Below, piece after piece: positions 44,324-53,261 of a DNA stretch of 64,000 nt (position 1 is the first letter of the stretch; each line of letters opens with the position of its first letter). The DNA is from Neobacillus drentensis (GTDB taxonomy: Bacteria; Bacillota; Bacilli; Bacillales; Cytobacillaceae), in contig NZ_CP091110.1 in assembly GCF_021560175.1 (NCBI RefSeq), positions 191,001-255,000 on the forward strand. Reading direction: 5' to 3'. The translations under genes and the position numbers were made by a program. The notes under the pieces were generated by a model. The model was not told the DNA's origin and did no database searches. It saw only the letters and a list, made by a program, of their open reading frames with translations.

Positions 44324-45483
44324 GAGCTTAATTCCTTTGTCCAAAATGGATTATTCTCGGTACCTCTGCGTTTAATTTTTAAATCCACAGTGATATTAAG
44401 TTTTACTTTGTCTTGATAAATTGATGTCCAATTCCTTTGTGCCTTTTTCCATATTTTTGGTTTGTACCATGATAAATATTCACCAAATTGAAAGGCATCA
44501 GCCCCTGTTTTTTTAGAGGTGGTAAAGGCTGCCTCAATCCTTTTTCTAATATCTTTTTCTGCAAGTAATTCTAATTTTTTAATATTTGCTTCCTTACTTA
44601 AATCGATCGTTGAGTCCGATTCAGCAAGGTCATCTTCGACATTGAAGTGTACATCAAACGCATATGGTTCGTTTTTTGATGGATGAATTTTTGCTTTTGC
44701 CTGCAATACGGTTAAGTTAATTTCTTTGTGATCCGTTGGTGATTGAATGGTGACTAACGCCTGCTTGATTGTGTTTCGCAGCCATAAGGCTCCACGTCCT
44801 TCATAAGATGTTAGCTTATCGACCATTTTGTAATTTTTAAATAAAGCGACCCCATCAGTACCAACCCAAACAACTTTTTTTCCATTTTCACTAACCATTT
44901 TGCGTTTACCTACTTTTAAAATACTGACAGCCATGTCACCATTTACTGTTTCAAAGAAGTCCTTAGGTGTAGTTAATAGGGCAATTTCATTTTTACTGAA
45001 ACCTAACAGGATTCGTGATTGCGACTTTTCAAAGGTTGGAGCCATGTGAATAATTTCCTTTGCTTTTCCGGGTGCGATATACATAGGTAGATTGATGTTG
45101 AGGCCGGGTTCACGAATAATAAATTCCAATATTTTTTTAATCCCTTCCTTTGCCATTTCTTGCCCAATAATCACAAGTTTCGCTTGTCCAAAACTAATTT
45201 TCCGCGGCAGGTCCACCTGCATTTTATGAAAGGCTTGCGAGATATTTGTGCCTGAGTAAGTTAGGGAGGCATAAGGTTTCCCCAATGACAGCGATCCGCC
45301 TGATTGGCCTGTTGCAAGCCGGTTGGGGAGTGGGAAGGTCAAGGTTACATCAATTTTGCCGTTTTTCCCTTTATCCACTAGGATGGATGATACAAACGAC
45401 CGTTCATTTATTTCAACGCGTGACCAGCATCCTGTTAAAAATAATATGCTAGATACCATTGTTAAAAATAGAGCTTTGATCAA
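44320..45483 (-). CDS. Germinant receptor C subunit (GerAC-family lipoprotein)
   Basis: 387 aa. Lipoprotein signal MIKALFLTMVSSILFLTGC with lipidated Cys19. The mature protein has the GerC domain pattern, with ERSFVSSILVDKGKNGKI near the start, FGQAKLVIIGQEMAKEGI in the middle and C-terminal domain 3 starting near IRKRIEAAF. It is held on the outer face of the spore inner membrane beside subunits A and B. TTG 45483 sits over the A-subunit stop (TTGA overlap), giving translational coupling. Confidence 0.92.
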   Translation of the reverse strand: MIKALFLTMVSSILFLTGCWSRVEINERSFVSSILVDKGKNGKIDVTLTFPLPNRLATGQSGGSLSLGKPYASLTYSGTNISQAFHKMQVDLPRKISFGQAKLVIIGQEMAKEGIKKILEFIIREPGLNINLPMYIAPGKAKEIIHMAPTFEKSQSRILLGFSKNEIALLTTPKDFFETVNGDMAVSILKVGKRKMVSENGKKVVWVGTDGVALFKNYKMVDKLTSYEGRGALWLRNTIKQALVTIQSPTDHKEINLTVLQAKAKIHPSKNEPYAFDVHFNVEDDLAESDSTIDLSKEANIKKLELLAEKDIRKRIEAAFTTSKKTGADAFQFGEYLSWYKPKIWKKAQRNWTSIYQDKVKLNITVDLKIKRRGTENNPFWTKELSS

Positions 45484-47024
45484 TCCTCATCTTCCTCTTC
45501 AAATCGATATTTGACATTAGACCTTTGTGAATCCTTTGTTCCGACGAATGAAGGACGACGTTTCATCAACCACCATGGGACTCGTAAAATCGAATCCTTT
45601 AAATCATTGACACGTAAGGGTGCAATAGGGGCCATGTACGGCATTCCAAATGAACGCAGGTGTACCAAATGAATATAAGTAATGAGACAACCAATCATCA
45701 ATCCAAAAATTCCAAAAGAACCCGATAAAATCATGATGGGAAAGCGGAGCACACGAATCGAAAAACCTAAATCAAAATAGGGTACGATAAACGAGGCAAT
45801 CCCTGTTAATGAAACAATGATGACCATTGGAGCAGAAATAATTCCTGCTTGAACCGCTGCTTGTCCAATGACTAATGCACCTAATATGCTTATAGCTTGC
45901 CCAATTGCCTTTGGTACTCGTAGACCAGCTTCTCTTAATGCTTCAAAGGTTAGTTCCATGATTAGTGCTTCCACCATTGCGGGGAATGGCACTAAATCCC
46001 TGGCGGCTGCCACGCTCAATAACAGGTCGGATGGAATCATTACAGGGTGAAAGGTGGTCAACGCTATATAGAAGGATGGAAACAGCAGCGAAATAACTAA
46101 AAAAGTCATTCGCAGCCATCGGACAAAATTAGCGAAAACATAGCGTTGATAATAGTCCTCAGGAGATTGAAGAAACATCGAAAAGGTAACGGGTACAATA
46201 AGCGGGATCGGTGTTCCATCCACCAAAATAACCGCTCTTCCTTCGAGCAGGGCAGCAGCAACCACATCAGGCCGCTCTGTTTTTTGCGATTGCGGAAAAG
46301 GGGATAATGGGAAATCATCAATATTTTCTTCAATATAGCTGCTTCCCAATACACCATCCATTTGAATACGGCCAATCCGCTGTTTGACTTCCTCGACGAT
46401 TTCTGGCTTGCATATTCCTTCTAGATATCCAATGACTACTTTTGTTTTTGTGAATTTACCAAGTAGTTGCTGGTCCATTTTCAATGCGGGGGTTTTAATT
46501 CTTCTGCGGATCATGGTGATGTTCGTATGAATATCCTCAACAAATGCTTCCCTAGGTCCCCGGATTACATTTTCATTTGCAGGCTCACTGATGGCTCGTT
46601 TTTCAAATTTTTGTAATGGAAAGGCAAGCATCCGCGGATCGCCCTCGAAAAAAATTAAGATATTTCCATCAAGGACAAGTTCCACAGCCTTCTGCATATC
46701 TGTTAGTACAATGCTTGACATAGAGCTGACTAATTTTAATTCAAGTAATTTATGAATAAATTCCTGATGGGAAGAGGCAAAATCCTCATTCACGATGTGG
46801 GTTAGCACTTGCTCATCAAATAACGCATCATTAACCATGTTCTGTAAGTAAGCAATTCCGCAGCGAGTGCGATTAGCGGTTAATTCGTAGATGGTGATAT
46901 CCGAGCATTGATGGAATGACTGCTTCAGCCATTTAAACCGGACATCAAAATCTTCTCCTAAAAAAACTTGTTCAGGAGCATTGCTGTTTGGGGTTTGTTT
47001 TTTTTCTTTTGAAAAGAAGGGCAT
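45480..47024 (-). CDS. Germinant receptor A subunit (GerAA family)
   Basis: 514-aa subunit with a cytoplasmic N-terminal domain (about 30-270), then five to six TM segments (LRMTFLVISLLFPSFYIALTTFHP onward) and a cytoplasmic C-terminal tail rich in acidic residues. Family motifs: GYLEGICKPEIVEEVKQRI, EGRAVILVDGTP, FPAMVEALIMELTFEALREAGLR. ATG 47024 follows GGAGAGAGTGAACACC; the upstream frame to 47072 is less likely. It is first in the operon, with uvsE divergent 121 nt away, so both promoters lie in that gap. Expected sigma-G control; no clear box read. Confidence 0.92.
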   Translation of the reverse strand: MPFFSKEKKQTPNSNAPEQVFLGEDFDVRFKWLKQSFHQCSDITIYELTANRTRCGIAYLQNMVNDALFDEQVLTHIVNEDFASSHQEFIHKLLELKLVSSMSSIVLTDMQKAVELVLDGNILIFFEGDPRMLAFPLQKFEKRAISEPANENVIRGPREAFVEDIHTNITMIRRRIKTPALKMDQQLLGKFTKTKVVIGYLEGICKPEIVEEVKQRIGRIQMDGVLGSSYIEENIDDFPLSPFPQSQKTERPDVVAAALLEGRAVILVDGTPIPLIVPVTFSMFLQSPEDYYQRYVFANFVRWLRMTFLVISLLFPSFYIALTTFHPVMIPSDLLLSVAAARDLVPFPAMVEALIMELTFEALREAGLRVPKAIGQAISILGALVIGQAAVQAGIISAPMVIIVSLTGIASFIVPYFDLGFSIRVLRFPIMILSGSFGIFGLMIGCLITYIHLVHLRSFGMPYMAPIAPLRVNDLKDSILRVPWWLMKRRPSFVGTKDSQRSNVKYRFEEEDED

Positions 47025-47145
47025 GGTGTTCACTCTCTCCGCAAACTTTTTTATAGATTTCCCCTTTTTCAAGAAAATAATTTGTAGTTAAAAAGTTCCA
47101 ATTAGGTGAGAATAATGATAACGAAAAAGCAGAGGGTGGAAAGAA

Positions 47146-48108
47146 ATGATTGTGAAACTAGGGTATGTAGCGATGAGTGTGGAACTGCAGCATGCATCGC
47201 CCTCTCAAACCATGACGTTTGCCCAATTCTCAAAAATTAAAGACCGTGAGGCTGCGATTCGGAAATTAGAAAGGATTGCTGAATCCAATTTGGAGAATTG
47301 TCTGCGTCTCCTTAAGCATAATGTGGGGAATGATATTCAGTTTTTCCGGTTTAGCTCACGCTTGATTCCACTTGCCAATCATGAGGAGTTAGGGGACTGG
47401 AACTATATCAAGCCGCTGAAGGAGTCTCTTGGGAAGATTACGGAATTTTTAAAGGATCACTCGATAAGAGTCGATTTTCATCCGGACCACTTTGTTGTGT
47501 TGAATACTTTAGATAAAGATATACTAAAAAACTCTTTGAAGACATTATCCATGCATGAGGCTCTATTGAAGGGGATGGGAATCAATCCCGAGCACCGGTG
47601 TGTGCTGCATGTTGGCGGCGGTTACGATGATAAGGAAAAAGCACTGGAACAGTTTATTCATAATTGGGGTTACATTAAGCCTGGAATTCAAAGGATGATT
47701 ATGTTAGAAAATGATGATACGACGTTTACGGTCAAGGAGACGTTATATCTTTGTGAGAAGCTGGGGATTCCGATGGTGTTTGATTACCATCACCACCTTG
47801 CGAACCATGAAGAGGAGGATTGGATCTCGGATTGGGATCGGATTGTTTCGAGCTGGGATCATTCGGACTTGCCGATTAAGATGCATATTTCGAGTCCGCG
47901 GTCGGAGAAAGAGTTTCGAGCGCATGCTGATTATGTGGACCCGGAGATGTTTTTGACGTTTTTAAATGAAGTAAAGGGGAGCGTGCCGGAGATTCATTGT
48001 ATGATTGAAGCGAAGCAAAAGGATGCAGCCCTGTTTCAACTGGTTCGGGATTTAAAGGGGCGTGGCGGATTGAAATGGCTGGATCAGACGAATTTTGTGG
48101 TGGAGTAG
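47146..48108 (+). CDS. uvsE: UV DNA damage endonuclease UvsE
   Basis: Cuts DNA 5' of UV photoproducts to start repair. 320-aa TIM-barrel metal enzyme; metal ligands of the family are visible as DFHPDHF, VLHVGGGYDDK, MLENDD, VFDYHHH and the MHISSPR segment, with the C-terminal MIEAKQKD. Length fits. ATG has AGGGTGG 6 nt upstream. It is divergent from the germination operon, consistent with a role in repairing spore DNA at outgrowth, although expression timing is inferred. A palindrome array lies immediately 3' in place of a normal terminator. Confidence 0.95.
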   Translation: MIVKLGYVAMSVELQHASPSQTMTFAQFSKIKDREAAIRKLERIAESNLENCLRLLKHNVGNDIQFFRFSSRLIPLANHEELGDWNYIKPLKESLGKITEFLKDHSIRVDFHPDHFVVLNTLDKDILKNSLKTLSMHEALLKGMGINPEHRCVLHVGGGYDDKEKALEQFIHNWGYIKPGIQRMIMLENDDTTFTVKETLYLCEKLGIPMVFDYHHHLANHEEEDWISDWDRIVSSWDHSDLPIKMHISSPRSEKEFRAHADYVDPEMFLTFLNEVKGSVPEIHCMIEAKQKDAALFQLVRDLKGRGGLKWLDQTNFVVE

Positions 48109-48118
48109 GGGAAGTGTT

Positions 48119-48545
48119 GTCTATTGGAGGCTCGGGTATTGGGCGGACGGATTTTTGATTTTTTCTTCGGTCTTGTTCAAAAGGACTGGTCTATTGGACA
48201 GTTTTGAGGGTTCTTTTAGGGATTTTGTCTTATAGAGGTGTTCTATTAGACAATGTCGCTATAGTTTTTCTGTTTTTGTCCAATAGGACCCGGCTATTGG
48301 ACAAATTTTTGATTTTTTCTTCGGTAGTGTCCAATAGACACCCCTATTGGACACTTTTGAGTTTTCTTTTTGGGATTTTGTCTTATAGAGGTGTTCTATT
48401 AGACAATGTCGCTATATTTTTTCTGTTTTTGTCCAATAGAACTCGCCTATTGGACAAATTCTTGATTTCTTCTTCGGTGGTGTCCGATAGACAATCTCTA
48501 TTGGACACTTTTGTGGTTTCACCTCAGGATTTTGTCTAATAGAAC
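48119..48545. repeat. 51-bp-phased palindrome array 2
   Basis: Unit marks GTC(C/T)NATAG at 48227, 48278, 48329, 48380, 48431 and 48482 are exactly 51 bp apart; the copies at 48119, 48175 and 48534 are looser. Units alternate between GTCCAATAG-N6/7-CTATTGGAC (perfect 9-bp arms) and a variant GTCTTATAG...CTATTAGAC. Spacers are T-rich here, i.e. the mirror orientation of array 1 (A-rich). It sits between convergent uvsE and the racemase gene. The open frame through it is a by-product of the 51-bp period. Confidence 0.9.
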
Positions 48546-48565
48546 CACAATGCCCTAAACAATAA

Positions 48566-48600
48566 ACAAAAAAAATAGCCCTCCTAACAAACGAGAGGGC
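48566..48600 (-). terminator. Terminator after the racemase gene
   Basis: GCCCTC/GAGGGC stem (48578-48600) with T-run on the minus strand. Confidence 0.8.
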
Positions 48601-48619
48601 CATCTCCTATAAACAAAAC

Positions 48620-49732
48620 TTAAGCACGATAAGTACGGCTGTATACGGTATACTTATTAACCTTTTCTAAACTAGTCCCAAAACCAATCCCAGGCGTAGT
48701 TGGAAGGATAATCTCTCCATTTTCAACCGTTACCTCAGGCTCAATGATATCCTCAGCCCAATAAAGCGAAGAAGCTGCCGTATCACCGGGAAGAGTAAAA
48801 TTCGGCAGGGAGGTAATCGCGATATTATGAGCCCGACCGACCCCGGACTCAAGCATGCCGCCGCACCATACCGGGATATCATTAGCTTGGCAGAAATCAT
48901 GAAGCTTACGTGATTCCGTTAACCCGCCAACACGTCCAATTTTAATATTAATAATTTTACAGCTGCCAAGCTTTAGCGCTTTTCGGGCATCTTCAACAGA
49001 ATGAATACTCTCATCTAAACAAATAGGTGTTTTTAGCCTAGCCTGTAAGTCAGCATGATCAATAATATCATCATGAGCCAAAGGCTGTTCAATCATCATT
49101 AACTGATAATCATCCAATGCTGCCAAGCGATCTAGATCATGAAGGGTATAAGCAGAATTGGCATCAGCCATTAACGGAATATCAGGATATTCCTGACGAA
49201 CCCGGTCAATTAAAGCCACATCCCAGCCTGGCCTAATTTTCAACTTTACCCGCTTATAACCTTCATCGAGGCGTTCACCAATCGTTTCAATCGTTTCTTC
49301 AATCGTATCTTTAATTCCGATGCTGACACCAACATCAATCTTGGAACGATTACCACCAAGAGCTTGGGCAAGCGGTATATTTTGTTCTTTTGCATACAAA
49401 TCCCAAACGGCACCCTCAATTGCTGCTTTCGCCATATTGTTGCCGCGCAGGTGAGCAAACCATTTTTCTGATAGTTCATCGGGATGATGGATTTCATTTC
49501 GTAAAACGATCGGAATCAAATAATCCTCTAAGATATGCCAATTGGTTTTGACGGTTTCTTCATTATAAAGAGGATCGAGCATCGCTACCGATTCGGCCCA
49601 GCCTGAAAGCCCGTCCTCGTTTTTGACTTCTACCAAAATAAAATCCTTATCATACTCGGTTCCAAAGCTAGTGGTAAAGGGGTAGAGTAAATCTAGTTTT
49701 AAATGTCTTAAAATGACTTGCTTAATTTTCAT
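48620..49732 (-). CDS. menC: N-succinylamino acid racemase / o-succinylbenzoate synthase family enzyme
   Basis: Enolase-superfamily enzyme, 370 aa, close to the NSAR/OSBS type of Geobacillus and Amycolatopsis. The catalytic lysine pair begins in the [10 protein letters not shown] motif (Lys acid/base in KxK), metal ligands are in [20 protein letters not shown] and CLDESIHS, and the second base is in [11 protein letters not shown]. Annotation pipelines usually call this menC. However, the neighbours are not menaquinone genes: a GNAT acyltransferase, amino acid permease and M20 amidohydrolase. Racemisation of N-succinyl amino acids is therefore the likelier role. ATG has AAAGGAG 9 nt upstream. 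Confidence 0.88.
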   Translation of the reverse strand: MKIKQVILRHLKLDLLYPFTTSFGTEYDKDFILVEVKNEDGLSGWAESVAMLDPLYNEETVKTNWHILEDYLIPIVLRNEIHHPDELSEKWFAHLRGNNMAKAAIEGAVWDLYAKEQNIPLAQALGGNRSKIDVGVSIGIKDTIEETIETIGERLDEGYKRVKLKIRPGWDVALIDRVRQEYPDIPLMADANSAYTLHDLDRLAALDDYQLMMIEQPLAHDDIIDHADLQARLKTPICLDESIHSVEDARKALKLGSCKIINIKIGRVGGLTESRKLHDFCQANDIPVWCGGMLESGVGRAHNIAITSLPNFTLPGDTAASSLYWAEDIIEPEVTVENGEIILPTTPGIGFGTSLEKVNKYTVYSRTYRA

Positions 49733-49759
49733 GCCAAACGTCTCCTTTAACTCTAAGGG

Positions 49760-50590
49760 TTACTGTTTAGTGAGAATATAGAAATTCACCGGAATCTCGG
49801 GACTGCTTATTTTTTTAAAACCACTGACCTGCCAGCCTTGGGCGAACAGCCCGGAAAAAGCGTGTCTAGTTCTCATTCGCCAATCGCTTGCAAGCTCGAT
49901 GTCTGTCTCGCGAATCGACCGATAGTTTTTTGGGACAGGAACAAACTGAACTGCATGATTATGTAACTCCTCATTCCTAAAAGGCAATACAACAGGCCAT
50001 CCTTTATCATTAACATTCCACTGAACAAGCGAGTTCGCCAAGACAAAGTCTTGGTCGAAGGCATTCCCGAAAGTATCCGCAGGTTTTTCACCACCGATAC
50101 GCCATTCCACAAGAAAGCGGTCTGATGGGAGCCCGCTATTTAAAAAATCCTCCATCTCGCCGTAGCAGTTGGGAAGATAAGTGGAGACCATGCCGCCAAG
50201 CTTGCCGATATTTAAATAGCCATTAACGCTTTCAAGTGGATCATACGTCCAGGTGATGAGGGAGTAGCCAAGCTTTAACGCCTCATCGCGCTGAGCAAGT
50301 TTTAATTTTTCACCAATCCCTTTATTACGAAACAGTTCATCTGTCCCCAATACATGCGAGCAAAGATAGACAGATTGGCCGTTAAACCCAGGGAAGCTGT
50401 ATTGAAATCCAATAAGCTCATCACCACTATAGGCACCAAGCACTAAACCGCCGTTTTTGACGGCGGTAATGGTTTGGTGTGTGGGGATGGAGTCAGACTC
50501 ACCCCAAATTTTACTTTCAAGTCTGCGTACATCTTCTAACTCTGCTGTGCTAGATAGGGAGCGGATTTTGATTTCTTCTTTCGTCATCAT
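49760..50590 (-). CDS. GNAT-family acyltransferase, probable amino-acid N-succinyltransferase
   Basis: 276 aa. The GNAT core has LESKIWGESDSIPTHQT, then GAYSGDELIGFQYSFPGF and LFRNKGIGEKLKLAQRDEALKLG, the acyl-CoA pyrophosphate loop (Q/RxxGxG/A). Proteins of this COG3375 type are encoded beside NSAR in thermophilic Bacillaceae, where a D-amino acid succinyltransferase acts with the racemase. ATG 50590 follows GGAGGGATATA; ATG 50587 is equally possible. It begins 19 nt after the permease stop and ends 27 nt before the racemase start. Substrate inferred from context. Confidence 0.8.
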   Translation of the reverse strand: MMTKEEIKIRSLSSTAELEDVRRLESKIWGESDSIPTHQTITAVKNGGLVLGAYSGDELIGFQYSFPGFNGQSVYLCSHVLGTDELFRNKGIGEKLKLAQRDEALKLGYSLITWTYDPLESVNGYLNIGKLGGMVSTYLPNCYGEMEDFLNSGLPSDRFLVEWRIGGEKPADTFGNAFDQDFVLANSLVQWNVNDKGWPVVLPFRNEELHNHAVQFVPVPKNYRSIRETDIELASDWRMRTRHAFSGLFAQGWQVSGFKKISSPEIPVNFYILTKQ

Positions 50591-50609
50591 TATATCCCTC
50601 CAGTAAAAA

Positions 50610-52091
50610 CTATTCGCGGCTGAAATCCGCATCTTGCAATGGAACCAATTTGGTCTTTTTCACAACCTTATAGCCAAAATAAGCGAGTAGGAATAAAGGC
50701 AGACCAATATAGGAAACTAATGCACCGTACCAATCGATTTTTGGACCAAAGAAGGCGCCATAGTTTTGTCCGAAGACGGCCACTAAACATAATACAGTCG
50801 CTAAAATTGGCCCAAGTGGGAACCATTTTGCCACGTATGGTAAATCTGATAGACTTCTTCCTTGGGCAACATAGGCCTTACGGAAACGGTAATGCGAAAT
50901 CGAAATTCCTAACCATGATAAAAAGCCTGCTAAACCGGAAGCATTTAATAACCAGCCATATACTGTTCCATCACCGAACAGGGAGGTTAAGAAGCAAAGC
51001 ATCCCAATCACGGTTGAGACTAACAATGCATTAGTCGGAAGACCTTTTTTACTTACCCTTTTTAAGAAGGCTGGAGCTTTTCCCTCCTTCGCTAGCACCC
51101 ATAATACACGGGATGCAGCATAGAGGGCCGAGTTACCAGCAGATAGTACCGCTGTAAGGATAACAGTATTCATTAGGGCAGCAGCAAAGGCAAGACCGGC
51201 ATTTTTAAATACAAGTGTAAATGGACTTACTGCTACATCTTTCACATCTGTGCTTAGTAATAATGGATCTTTATAGCTGACCAAACAGCCGATAACAAAA
51301 ATCGCTAAAACGTAGAATAACAGTATTCTCCAGAAAATCTGTTTAATCGCTTTTGGCATGTTCTTTTCAGGGTTTTCACTTTCACCGGCAGCAACCCCGA
51401 CAAGCTCTGTTCCTTGGAACGAGAAACCTACAATCATAAACACACCTAAGATGGAAAGGAATCCGCCTTTAAATGGAGCCTCGCCTTTTGTAAAGTTGTC
51501 AAATCCGCCAGTATGACCTTTCATGATGCCAAAAATCATTAATAAGCCCAGTACGATAAAAATAATAATCGTAGTCACTTTAATGATGGCAAACCAGAAT
51601 TCAGATTCACCATATCCTTTTACAGATAAAATGTTTAATCCAAATATCAATACGAGGAAGATAGCACTCCAAATGAAACCAGGAACATCTGGAAACCAAT
51701 ATTTCATAATCAGCGAAGAAGCCGATAATTCGAGCGCAACAATAATGGCATTGTTATACCAGTAATTCCAGCCAACCGCAAATCCTAATGCGGGGTCGAC
51801 AAATCGGTCTGAATACGTACTGAACGATCCGGTAATGGGAATAAATGCTGACATTTCTCCTAAGCTTGTCATAATAAAAAAGACCATAATTCCAGCAATT
51901 AAATAGGCAGTAAGCGCTCCGCCAGGACCGGCATCTGCAATGGTAGCCCCACTTGCTAAAAATAATCCAGTACCAATCGTTCCACCTATGGCAATCATGG
52001 ATAAGTGTCTTGTTTTTAACTTTCTTTCTAATGGTTCTTGTGATTTGTCTTGTTCACTAGCTGTATCTAGTTTATGTGCCGTATTTTCCAT
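50610..52091 (-). CDS. Amino acid permease (APC family, AAT/LysP-like)
   Basis: 493-aa membrane transporter with 12 TM segments. The AAT signature begins at residue 26: LKTRHLSMIAIGGTIGTGLFLASG, then GEMSAFIPITGSFSTYSDRFVDPALGFAVGWNYWYNN, typical of amino-acid:proton symporters. AAGESENPEKNMPKAIK is also characteristic. AGGAGAG lies 8 nt from ATG. It likely brings in the amino acids handled by the flanking racemase, acyltransferase and M20 enzyme. It could equally be a broad permease that is simply co-regulated. Confidence 0.9.
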   Translation of the reverse strand: MENTAHKLDTASEQDKSQEPLERKLKTRHLSMIAIGGTIGTGLFLASGATIADAGPGGALTAYLIAGIMVFFIMTSLGEMSAFIPITGSFSTYSDRFVDPALGFAVGWNYWYNNAIIVALELSASSLIMKYWFPDVPGFIWSAIFLVLIFGLNILSVKGYGESEFWFAIIKVTTIIIFIVLGLLMIFGIMKGHTGGFDNFTKGEAPFKGGFLSILGVFMIVGFSFQGTELVGVAAGESENPEKNMPKAIKQIFWRILLFYVLAIFVIGCLVSYKDPLLLSTDVKDVAVSPFTLVFKNAGLAFAAALMNTVILTAVLSAGNSALYAASRVLWVLAKEGKAPAFLKRVSKKGLPTNALLVSTVIGMLCFLTSLFGDGTVYGWLLNASGLAGFLSWLGISISHYRFRKAYVAQGRSLSDLPYVAKWFPLGPILATVLCLVAVFGQNYGAFFGPKIDWYGALVSYIGLPLFLLAYFGYKVVKKTKLVPLQDADFSRE

Positions 52092-52113
52092 AGTAGACTC
52101 TCCTAATGATTTT

Positions 52114-53247
52114 CTAAGTTTCTTGTAAAGCCGTTAACAAGGTTTGTGTTAAAATTTTCGTTCCATATATGAGTGCATCTAGATTAAATTTCATCTCGGG
52201 ATGATGCAGCCCGGGTGTTAACCCGCAGCCTAAACCAATCATTGTAGCTGCAAGACCGGGATTTTTGGCGGTATAAAAATGAAAGTCCTCAGCGCCTTGG
52301 GAGATGCAAACCGGGGCGACTCTTTCTTTGCCGAGAATCTCACCAATCGCCTTTTCGGCCAATTTGATTGCTTTTTCGTTTATCGCTGCGGCGGGAACCA
52401 ATTCTTCCGTTGCCAATGTAATGACCGCACCTGTTTTTTCAGCGGCTATTTCCATTGCCCGGTAAGTCTGCTTTTCTAGCTCGGACATAACGTCGTTGGC
52501 TTGTGCTCTTATATCGAGAGCAAAATGTGCCGTCTCAGGGATTACATTGGTTGCATCACTTTCCGTCGTCAGCTGTGTCATTTTAACGGAGTACGAAACT
52601 TCTGTTCGTAAGTCGATTTCTTTCAGCTTTTGGACCAAAAGCGCAGCAGTCTCAATCACATTGATTCCTTCATTTGGCCGGGCTGCATGGGCTTGCCGCC
52701 CCTTTATCGTTCCCCGAATTGTTCCAGCTGAGCCATGAATGATGACGGGAGAGGCCTTCCGATATGGGAGCTCACTAACCGGCCGGACATGGGTGCCAAA
52801 CAACAAACTGACTTTCTCTAATACGCCATCCGCCATCATTTTTAGTGCGCCTTCTCCTTTTTCTTCGGCAGGCTGAAAAATAAACCTTAAAGTATGCTTT
52901 GGTTTGAGTCCGCTGGCGGCAAGTGCCAGTGCTGAATAGAGGACCATCGTGCTGTGTCCGTCGTGACCGCAAGAATGATTCGGCTTTACTACACCATTCA
53001 CTTCTTGAACTAGGGCATCCATATCCGCCCGCAGTGCCAGGACTTGATCGGATGTGCCAGGTATTTCGGCCATTAACCCGTAATGACCACAGTATTTTTT
53101 TACCTGGAAGCCGGCAGCTTGCAGTTTTTCTGCAATGTAGCCGGAGGTTTTTTCTTCTTTCCAGCTAGGTTCCGCCAGGCCATGTAGCTCTTGATAGGTG
53201 TTGAGTAAATCGTCTTTATGCTGCTCAATAAAGTCTAGCGGATTCAA
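52114..53247 (-). CDS. M20-family amidohydrolase (N-acyl-L-amino acid deacylase)
   Basis: 377 aa. Metal ligands of M20D: HSCGHDGHSTM, QPAEEKGEGA and the dimerisation-domain motif GRQAHAARPNEGIN. This group includes N-acyl-L-amino acid amidohydrolases. In the NSAR pathway the L-specific desuccinylase releases the L-amino acid, making racemisation one-way; this gene fits that position. TTG 53247 has GAGGTGAAAATAT upstream. It lies 14 nt after the RpiR gene and 22 nt before the permease. N-acetyl or hippurate substrates are alternatives. Confidence 0.87.
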   Translation of the reverse strand: MNPLDFIEQHKDDLLNTYQELHGLAEPSWKEEKTSGYIAEKLQAAGFQVKKYCGHYGLMAEIPGTSDQVLALRADMDALVQEVNGVVKPNHSCGHDGHSTMVLYSALALAASGLKPKHTLRFIFQPAEEKGEGALKMMADGVLEKVSLLFGTHVRPVSELPYRKASPVIIHGSAGTIRGTIKGRQAHAARPNEGINVIETAALLVQKLKEIDLRTEVSYSVKMTQLTTESDATNVIPETAHFALDIRAQANDVMSELEKQTYRAMEIAAEKTGAVITLATEELVPAAAINEKAIKLAEKAIGEILGKERVAPVCISQGAEDFHFYTAKNPGLAATMIGLGCGLTPGLHHPEMKFNLDALIYGTKILTQTLLTALQET

Positions 53248-53261
53248 ATATTTTCACCTCT

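Noticed and set aside
48204..48539. 111-aa open frame with leucine-rich repeats
   Set aside because: It runs through the 51-bp palindrome array and has no start signals.
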